From Rhizobiaceae bacterium (lineage in GTDB: Bacteria > Pseudomonadota > Alphaproteobacteria > Rhizobiales > Rhizobiaceae), in the NCBI GenBank assembly GCA_019635715.1, contig JAHBYY010000046.1:1-37671 (forward strand): a stretch of DNA of 37,671 nt, given 5' to 3'. Below the pieces are notes generated by a model that saw only the letters and a list, made by a program, of their open reading frames with translations, was not told the origin of the DNA and ran no database searches. Below, piece by piece: positions 32,115 to 37,671 of this stretch. Made by a program: the position numbers and the translations under genes. Position 1 is the stretch's first letter. The number at the start of each line of letters is the position of its first letter.

Positions 32115-33320
32115 CGACTTCAGAGCCCGCATGTTCGGCAGGAAGATCGTGAACAGGCCGAGCAGCGGCAGGAACGAGCAGGCCCAGTAGACGAACTCGA
32201 TGCCCTTGGCGTCGGCCAGCACGCCGAGTGCTGCCGCGCCGATGCCGCCGATGCCGAAGGCGAAGCCGAAGAAGATGCCGGCCACCATGCCGACGCGGCC
32301 GGGCAACAGCTCCTGCGCGAAGACGACAATGGCCGGGAAGGCCGAGGCCAGCAGGAAGCCGATGACGAAGGACAGCGCCACTGTCCACGGCAGGCTGACA
32401 TAGGGCAGGACCAGCGTGAACGGCAGCACGCCGAGGATCGACAGCCAGATCACGAACTTGGCGCCGAAGCGGTCGCCGATCGGCCCGCCGGCCACGGTGC
32501 CGAGCGCCGCGGCGCCGAGGAACACGAACAGCAGGTATTGCGAGGCCTGCACCGAGACGCCGAAGCGCTCGATGACGTAGAATGTGTAGTAGCTCGAGAT
32601 GCTCGCCATGTAGACGTTCTTGGAGAACGTCAGGATGACCAGCACGACCAGCGCGATGATCAGCTTGCTGCGCATCAGCACATGGCCCACCGGCATGGCC
32701 GGCCGCTTGGCGGCGGCGCGGCGATAGGCGCTGTACCAGTTGCCGACCCGCCACAGGATGATCATGCCGAGCAGCGCCGCGGCCGAGAACCAGGCGACGC
32801 TGCCCTGTCCCAGCGGCACGACGATGAATGCCGCGAGCAGCGGCCCCAGCGCCTGGCCGAAATTGCCGCCCACCTGGAACAGCGATTGCGCCAGCCCGTA
32901 GCGCCCGCCGGAAGCCAGCCGCGCGACGCGCGACGATTCCGGGTGGAAGATCGAGGAGCCGATGCCGATGAAGCAGGCGCCGACGACCAGCATCACATAG
33001 GTGTGGGCAGTGGCGAGCAGCATCAGGCCGATCATCGACATGCCCATGCCGACGGTCAGCGAATAGGGCATCGGCCGCTTGTCGGTGTAGATGCCGACGA
33101 CCGGCTGGAGCAGCGATGCGGTCACCTGGAAGGCCAGGGTGAGCAGGCCGATCTGCCAGAAATCCAGGCCGAAATCGCTCTTCAGCATCGGGTAGATCGC
33201 CGCCAGCAGCGACTGCATCACGTCGTTGAGCATGTGGCAGAAGCTGACCGCCAGGATGATGGCGTAGGCTGTGGTCTGCTGCGATGGATGCCGTGCAGCC
33301 GGCACGGTCGCGTCCGTCAT
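32109..33320 (-). CDS. MFS exporter, fosmidomycin-resistance (Fsr) type
   Basis: Inner-membrane drug/metabolite exporter of the major facilitator superfamily; 403 aa with about twelve hydrophobic spans. The first span carries the subfamily signature SFCHMLNDVMQSLLAAIYPM (about 26-45) and is followed by FWQIGLLTLAFQVTASLLQP, as in Fsr. The loop after span 2 (GIYTDKRPMP) is the usual MFS motif A position. FIGIGSSIFHPESSRVARLA is another Fsr landmark. Start ATG 33320 has AAGGA about 9 nt upstream. Fosmidomycin itself need not be the natural substrate. It converges on the serine hydrolases, and a decayed twin-hairpin element lies 164 nt upstream of its start. Confidence 0.92.
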   Translation of the reverse strand: MTDATVPAARHPSQQTTAYAIILAVSFCHMLNDVMQSLLAAIYPMLKSDFGLDFWQIGLLTLAFQVTASLLQPVVGIYTDKRPMPYSLTVGMGMSMIGLMLLATAHTYVMLVVGACFIGIGSSIFHPESSRVARLASGGRYGLAQSLFQVGGNFGQALGPLLAAFIVVPLGQGSVAWFSAAALLGMIILWRVGNWYSAYRRAAAKRPAMPVGHVLMRSKLIIALVVLVILTFSKNVYMASISSYYTFYVIERFGVSVQASQYLLFVFLGAAALGTVAGGPIGDRFGAKFVIWLSILGVLPFTLVLPYVSLPWTVALSFVIGFLLASAFPAIVVFAQELLPGRVGMVAGIFFGFAFGIGGIGAAALGVLADAKGIEFVYWACSFLPLLGLFTIFLPNMRALKSA

Positions 33321-33483
33321 GATGATCGTCCTTGCCGGAAACCGGTCCTGGTCGGCGGCGTCGACGGCGTCGCCGGTGCTTGGGAGCAGCCTCGTCGTTT
33401 ATTCCCCTTCGACCCGATCCTGTTGGTTCAGTTGGGCCGGCCGCTTGGGTCAGGAACCATGTCCTTTCACGGCCCGGGCGATC

Positions 33484-33652
33484 CTAATGCAACGAATTCG
33501 ACATTCGCATCCCGTCGGACATCACGCGGACCCAAGCGAATATAAAACTAAAAATTCTAATAGATTCATATATTTGCTCGTGGTCACTCGATTCTGACAT
33601 TTGCCCGGGGAGCGGTATCCGTGAGACGCAAATGTCAGAATCGGACCACTGG
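33484..33652. repeat. Twin-hairpin element, copy 2 (decayed, about 169 bp)
   Basis: Aligns end to end with 23550-23718, same orientation and same total length, with one pair of compensating single-base indels. Shared blocks include GACATTCGCATCCC, TCGGACATCACG, GATTCTGACATTTG and AAATGTCAGAATC. The second hairpin is still intact around GATTCTGACATTTG/CAAATGTCAGAATC. The right arm of the first hairpin has decayed to AT-rich sequence and no longer pairs well. Confidence 0.85.
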
Positions 33653-33690
33653 CGGCGCGCCTCCTGCCTTCGGCAGGCAAATTTATCCAA

Positions 33691-33707
33691 AACGGGAAAA
33701 GCCCGTT
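33691..33707 (-). terminator. Terminator-like hairpin after the DUF551-like gene
   Basis: On the minus strand AACGGG-CTTTT-CCCGTT is followed by TTGG, 9 nt after the stop codon. The stem is short (6 bp) and the T-tract brief, but position and shape fit an intrinsic terminator. Confidence 0.5.
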
Positions 33708-33716
33708 CGGCCCGGC

Positions 33717-34025
33717 TCAGATGCCGGAGCCGAACAGTTCCTCGGCATCGCCGCCCTGCCAGGGATCGGGCAGCGCCCCGCCGATCCCCTCGCCGGCGCC
33801 GGGCAGCGGCATCCAGCATTTCAGCTCGGGATCGGCATAGGCGATGATCTGGCCCGGATGCGAATCGACCGAGCGCCAGCCTTCGATGCCGAACTGGTCG
33901 GCGCGCGCCCAGTAGGCCACGTCGACCTCCGCCGCGCCCTGCTCGGACGAGCCCACGGTCACCAGCATGCGGGTACCGTCCCTGGGTGCGCTGTTCATGT
34001 GGCGCCAGCCGGCGGGTTCGCTCAT
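33717..34025 (-). CDS. Small DUF551-like protein
   Basis: A 102-aa protein with GAGGAGG 8 nt before the ATG at 34025, so translation is well supported. The layout resembles DUF551-type proteins: W-x-x-M-NSAPRDGTRMLVTVG near the N-terminus, then DVAYWARADQFGIEGWRSV, and a late WMPLPGAGEG. Such domains occur in phage-derived and bacterial small proteins of unknown biochemical role. The last 20 residues (DPWQGGDAEELFGSGI) are acidic. No signal peptide or membrane segment is seen. It is divergent from the glycoside-hydrolase-like gene, with 180 nt between starts. Its function cannot be assigned. Confidence 0.75.
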   Translation of the reverse strand: MSEPAGWRHMNSAPRDGTRMLVTVGSSEQGAAEVDVAYWARADQFGIEGWRSVDSHPGQIIAYADPELKCWMPLPGAGEGIGGALPDPWQGGDAEELFGSGI

Positions 34026-34205
34026 TGCATGCCTCCTCAGTCTGCCCGGCGATGCTAGCCGGACGGCAGGCGGACGCCAAGCCCGCGCGTACCGGACCGG
34101 GCAGGACGAGGCTTGGCGCATCGCCTCAGCCTGGCGCACGCCTTGGCCGCCCGGCAAACTGTGGTAACCCTGTCGTTCGAAGCAACAGATCGAGGAGGGT
34201 CCGGA

Positions 34206-35795
34206 ATGGCGGTTTCGGGAGGCGACGTTCATGTCCATGCGGCGCGGCGGCTGCGCGAGAGCTATGGCGGCGACATCGGCGATGTCGGACTGCGGCTCGA
34301 TCCCGCGCTCGCCGAAGGCGAGTATGTCGTCGAAGCCTCCGGCGGACAGGTCATGGTGCGCGGCGGCCCGTTCTCCGGCGTCATCTACGGCGTCGAGGAG
34401 TTGCTCGCACGCTCGCCCCAGCGCCTGCGCCCGGAGCTTTTCGCCACGCCGGTGCGTGGAAAGCCCGGCCTGCCCTACCGCACCTTCTGGACCTGGGACC
34501 ACTCGACCAACTGGGAACTCTCGCAGATCGGTCAGCAGGAGATCGGCGTCTTCAACCCGTACCAGAAGCCGCCGGGCGGCTTCCTCGCCGACTACCGGCG
34601 CCTGGTCGACTTCTGCTCGAAAAACCGCGTCGGCGGCATCGTCATCTACGGTTTCCTGCGCGACAGCCACGGCGGCATCGAGGCGGCGCAGGAGCTGTGC
34701 CGCTACGGCAACGAACGTGGCGTGCGCATCATTCCCGGCATCGCCATCGGCGCCTATGGCGGCGTCTACTGGGAGGGCCGGCACAAATACAATCTGCGCA
34801 CCTGGCTTGCCGCCAACCCGCAGCATGCGGCGAAGATGAGCAGGGACATCGGCTTCCAGCTCGCCGACCTCGCCTTCCCGCTCAACTTCCCGCATTCCGA
34901 CTACACCGTGACGGCCTGCCCGAGCGCGCCCGAGACCATCGACTGGATGGAGGAGGCGGTGAGCTGGCTCGCCGACACTTTCGAGATCGGCGGCGTCAAT
35001 ATCGAGAGCGGCGACTACGGCGTCTGCGACTGCCAGCGCTGCCAGGCCCGCCGCGCCAACGACGCGGAGGCGCGGCGCCGCGGCGACGTCTATGGCGACT
35101 ACTGGTCCCACACCGACATGGCGGAGAACTTTCCGCGCCTCTATCGCGCGACAAAAGCGCGCCGGCCGGACGCCTGGGTCTACTGCGAGATGCAGTGGGA
35201 CAATCTGCTCGACCCGGTCGCCACCGAGATCCAGAAACGGCTGCCGAAGGGCGCGATCTACCAGCATACGGCCAACCAGAGTTTCTGGAAGCGCCTGCGT
35301 ACCGAACTCAGGGCCGACTACGTCGCCGCCCTGCCGACCCAGCCCAACGTCCTGCGCTGCCAGTTCGCCTGCCAGTGGAACGGCGACGAGCGCACGCAGC
35401 GCTACGCCTTCAACGCCCGCAGCTTCGCCGACATGGCGGGCCGCGGCGCCGAACTGGGCATGCAGGGCCTGACCGTCTGGAGCGAGGTCTCGGACTATGT
35501 CGCCACCGCCGAGCTCAGCTATCTCGCCTTCGCCCGCTTCGGCTGGGACCCGCGGCTTACCTGGGACGCCTTCGTTGCGGAGGAACTGGCACCGCGGCTG
35601 GGCGGCGAAAGGCATGCGCGGACCTTCATCGCCATCGCCGAGGAGATCGACGCCAGCCAGACGCTCTCCGTGCCCCGCCTGGCCGAGTTGCAGGCCCAGG
35701 CGCTGGCCATGATGGCCGAAGTGGAGGCAGGCGCCGCCCGCCGCTGGCTGACTTTGGCGGAGCAGATCGCGAGGCGGGGGTTTATGGGGAGGTAA
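34206..35795 (+). CDS. Glycoside-hydrolase-like TIM-barrel protein (GH20/GH67/DUF4838-related), cytoplasmic
   Basis: A 529-aa protein from the ATG at 34206, which has a strong GAGGAGGG site; an in-frame TTG at 34113 has none. The N-terminal part (about 10-85) has the alpha/beta layout seen before GH20/GH67 barrels: GEYVVEASGGQVMVRGGPFSGVIYGVEELL with the typical G-x-x-YG-x-x-x-LL ending, given here only as a pattern. A barrel follows, with YRTFWTWDHSTNW, VGGIVIYGFLRDS and RIIPGIAIGAYGG. The segment NIESGDYGVCDCQRCQARR carries a CxCxxC motif, as in DUF4838-type proteins, and may bind a metal. There is no signal peptide, so it acts in the cytoplasm. No sugar transporter is nearby. Substrate and catalytic acid are not identified. 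Confidence 0.75.
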   Translation: MAVSGGDVHVHAARRLRESYGGDIGDVGLRLDPALAEGEYVVEASGGQVMVRGGPFSGVIYGVEELLARSPQRLRPELFATPVRGKPGLPYRTFWTWDHSTNWELSQIGQQEIGVFNPYQKPPGGFLADYRRLVDFCSKNRVGGIVIYGFLRDSHGGIEAAQELCRYGNERGVRIIPGIAIGAYGGVYWEGRHKYNLRTWLAANPQHAAKMSRDIGFQLADLAFPLNFPHSDYTVTACPSAPETIDWMEEAVSWLADTFEIGGVNIESGDYGVCDCQRCQARRANDAEARRRGDVYGDYWSHTDMAENFPRLYRATKARRPDAWVYCEMQWDNLLDPVATEIQKRLPKGAIYQHTANQSFWKRLRTELRADYVAALPTQPNVLRCQFACQWNGDERTQRYAFNARSFADMAGRGAELGMQGLTVWSEVSDYVATAELSYLAFARFGWDPRLTWDAFVAEELAPRLGGERHARTFIAIAEEIDASQTLSVPRLAELQAQALAMMAEVEAGAARRWLTLAEQIARRGFMGR

Positions 35796-35948
35796 GACCC
35801 GACATTCGCCGAACCGGCATCGACGCCGCGTCGTCTACCGGCGCCGATCCGGTAACGATCAATATCCTGTGAGATTTACAGCCTCACCACAACCATGACA
35901 GACTTTGCGGACGGGCTGCGGCCGAAGCAAAGGCCGGGAGGAAGCATA
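35796..35948. other. Intergenic region upstream of the RTX gene
   Basis: 153 nt after the glycoside-hydrolase-like gene. It ends in GGGAGGA, a good ribosome binding site 6-8 nt before the RTX start. No clear promoter hexamers or terminator were recognised. Confidence 0.4.
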
Positions 35949-37671
35949 ATGGAATGGGTCGGTCAGTTCTTGGGTTCCACGGACGACCTGTTCAACGGCG
36001 GCCTCGAAGGATACTTCACCCTGAACGCCGGCGCCGGTGGCAGCACCCCGACGCAGGTCACCGGCAATTCGCCGACGAAAGTGACCTTTACTTCACAGAT
36101 ATTCCTCGCGCAGGTTTCGTTTTTCGGGAGCAATCTCAGCGTCGGCTCGACAACCCTTCCGAGCGGGATGTCTCTGCCGGTTCTGACGGGCGGCGCGATC
36201 ACGCGGATCGAATTTCTCTACAACTATCGGCTTTCGGACGCGATCAACGCGGGCATAGACGCCCCGGAACTCTCCCAGGCGGCATTCCTCCAGCCCTCCG
36301 CGACGATAACCCTCCCGTCGATCTCCGCGCTAGCGATGACGAATGCCATCGTCCAGAGCTACGCAAGCGGCTCGACGCAGCCCTTCCTGAACTATCTCAG
36401 CCAGTTCAACGCGAATTTCAGCGGCAGCGATGGGCCCAACATCATCAACGGCTTCAACGGCGGCGACCTGCTGAGGGGCTTCGGCGGCAACGATTCGCTC
36501 CGCGGCAATGACGGCGACGATGTCCTGGACGGCGGCACCGGTTCCGACACATTGAACGGCGGCAACGGCAGCGACCTTTACCTTCCCGGCCCGCCGGCGA
36601 CCGGTGGCCTCGGCGACGCAGTCGGCGACAGTGGCACCAAGGCCGGCGACATCGACACGATCTCCTATGAAAACGCCACGGGCGCGGTGGTCGTCGATCT
36701 CAATCTTCTGGACGGCAACCAGAGCGCGGGCTGGGCGGCAAACCTGATGTCGACCGGCATCGAGCGCGTGATCGGGTCCCGCTTCAACGACACGATCATC
36801 GGCACCGATTTTCCGGAATCGGTGAGCGACACATCGGCCGACATCCTGGAAGGCGGGGATGGTGACGACGTGCTGTTCGGGCTTGGCGGCAGCGATACGC
36901 TGCAGGGAGGACGCGGTTTCGATACGCTGGTCGGCGGCCAGAATGGCGACGTTGCGACCACCGGGCCGGGCGACAGGGCAAAATTTGCTGTCCATTCAAG
37001 CCAGGTCGACGTGTTCTTTCCAGGGGACGGCAGTGTTCTGGTGGCAACGCCCGGCGGTGGGGTCGACCAGCTTTTCGAGATGGAATTCATCGAGACCACG
37101 AATGGCGTCTTCAACATCGGCAGCTTCGCGGCTTCGGCCCGCCAGTTGCTGGTCGGCGATGACAAGGACAATCCGATCAATGGCGACGGCAGGGAGAGCC
37201 TCATCTATGGCCGTGACGGCAACGACACGCTGAACGGTGGCGGCGCCAGCGACCATATCGAGGGTGGCAGCGGCAACGACACCATCGATGGCGAGAGCGG
37301 CGCGGACATCATGCGCGGGGAACTCGGCAACGACACCTTCATCGTCGACAACGTCGCGGACGCGATCTTCGAACTGGCCGGCGAGGGTACCGACACGGTC
37401 AGGACCTCCGTGACCTTCGACCTCCTGTCAGGAGTCTCGGTCGAGAATTTCTCCGCCACCAACCAGGCGGGCACCGGCAAGATCAATCTCTACGGCAACG
37501 AGTTCGCCCAGAAGATCACCGGCAATGCCGGCGCCAACATCATCTCCGACGGCGGCAAGGGCGGCACCGACACGCTGGTCGGGCTGGGCGGCGGCGACAC
37601 CTACAAGGTCTACAATTCCGCCACCAAGATCGTCGAGGGCAAGAGCGGCGGCAGCGACACGGTGCTCGCTT
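35949..37671 (+). CDS. RTX-type calcium-binding protein, probable type I secretion substrate (partial)
   Basis: The first 574 codons of a secreted RTX-repeat protein; no stop occurs before the right edge. ATG 35949 follows GGGAGGA. There is no N-terminal signal peptide, as expected for ABC (type I) secretion with a C-terminal signal, which would lie outside the window. Residues about 1-160 form an unrecognised N-terminal domain. Calcium-binding nonapeptide repeats of the GGxGxDxLx type occur in three blocks: about 175-210 (GGNDSLRGNDGDDVLDGG), about 297-333 (GGDGDDVLFGLGGSDTLQGG) and about 420-465 (GGSGNDTIDGESGADIM). After the third block comes DTFIVDNVADAIFELAGEG, a linker common in rhizobial RTX proteins. 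No secretion genes lie in the window. It may be an adhesin or an enzyme; the enzyme part, if any, is not visible. Confidence 0.88.
   Translation, partial: MEWVGQFLGSTDDLFNGGLEGYFTLNAGAGGSTPTQVTGNSPTKVTFTSQIFLAQVSFFGSNLSVGSTTLPSGMSLPVLTGGAITRIEFLYNYRLSDAINAGIDAPELSQAAFLQPSATITLPSISALAMTNAIVQSYASGSTQPFLNYLSQFNANFSGSDGPNIINGFNGGDLLRGFGGNDSLRGNDGDDVLDGGTGSDTLNGGNGSDLYLPGPPATGGLGDAVGDSGTKAGDIDTISYENATGAVVVDLNLLDGNQSAGWAANLMSTGIERVIGSRFNDTIIGTDFPESVSDTSADILEGGDGDDVLFGLGGSDTLQGGRGFDTLVGGQNGDVATTGPGDRAKFAVHSSQVDVFFPGDGSVLVATPGGGVDQLFEMEFIETTNGVFNIGSFAASARQLLVGDDKDNPINGDGRESLIYGRDGNDTLNGGGASDHIEGGSGNDTIDGESGADIMRGELGNDTFIVDNVADAIFELAGEGTDTVRTSVTFDLLSGVSVENFSATNQAGTGKINLYGNEFAQKITGNAGANIISDGGKGGTDTLVGLGGGDTYKVYNSATKIVEGKSGGSDTVLA

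Larger units (their letters stand above)
33321..33716. other. Intergenic region between the MFS gene and the DUF551-like gene
   Basis: 396 nt with no supportable gene. It contains the MFS upstream region, the second twin-hairpin element (33484-33652), a CCTGCC-TTC-GGCAGG hairpin (33663-33677) and the terminator-like hairpin of the DUF551-like gene. Part of it (33535-33595) is notably AT-rich for this genome. Confidence 0.6.

Noticed and set aside
33535-33595. AT-rich stretch considered as a replication or attachment site
   Set aside because: It aligns with the decayed right arm of the first hairpin of the twin-hairpin element and has no DnaA-box cluster or tRNA partner.

Overview
The window looks like a chromosomal segment of a GC-rich alphaproteobacterium, most likely Hyphomicrobiales (Rhizobiales) close to Mesorhizobium or Phyllobacteriaceae. 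The basis is uniformly high third-position GC, palindromic intergenic elements of the rhizobial RIME type, TamA/TamB and alpha-2-macroglobulin/PBP1C pairs of rhizobial layout, and two Opp/Pot-type ABC uptake operons. This placement is inference from reading the sequence; no database was searched. No tRNA, rRNA, CRISPR array, phage gene, integrase or intact transposase was seen.

Region 1 (1-5345, minus strand) is a peptide/nickel-type (Opp/Dpp) ABC uptake operon in the order substrate-binding protein with a Tat signal, permease B, enlarged permease C, then an ATPase that appears to be an OppD-OppF fusion and runs off the left edge. Hairpins lie in two of the intercistronic gaps; the one before the ATPase is a perfect 46-bp inverted repeat.

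Region 2 (5631-22454) is an envelope block. tamA-tamB (minus) diverge from a very large alpha-2-macroglobulin (plus) with an N-terminal PAN-like module and an intact CAEQ thioester. Its usual partner pbpC follows, but the pair is separated by 1.27 kb holding two sets of nested inverted repeats and an orphan XRE-type regulator. TamB carries a tandem duplication of about 531 residues.

Region 3 (22473-32096) looks like an amide or polyamine utilisation block. It holds an acetylpolyamine amidohydrolase (minus), then on the plus strand a YtcJ-like amidohydrolase, a PotABCD-type transporter and two tandem SxxK serine hydrolases of the 6-aminohexanoate-dimer hydrolase/esterase type. Together they suggest import and hydrolysis of N-acylated amines. 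An Fsr-like MFS exporter (minus) ends head-on against the second hydrolase.

Region 4 (33321-37671) holds a DUF551-like small protein, a cytoplasmic glycoside-hydrolase-like TIM-barrel protein, and the first 574 codons of an RTX calcium-binding protein that leaves the right edge.

The most unusual non-coding signal is a twin-hairpin element of about 169 bp present twice (23550-23718 and 33484-33652), each time upstream of a minus-strand gene. It does not look like a standard RIME, REP or IS element.
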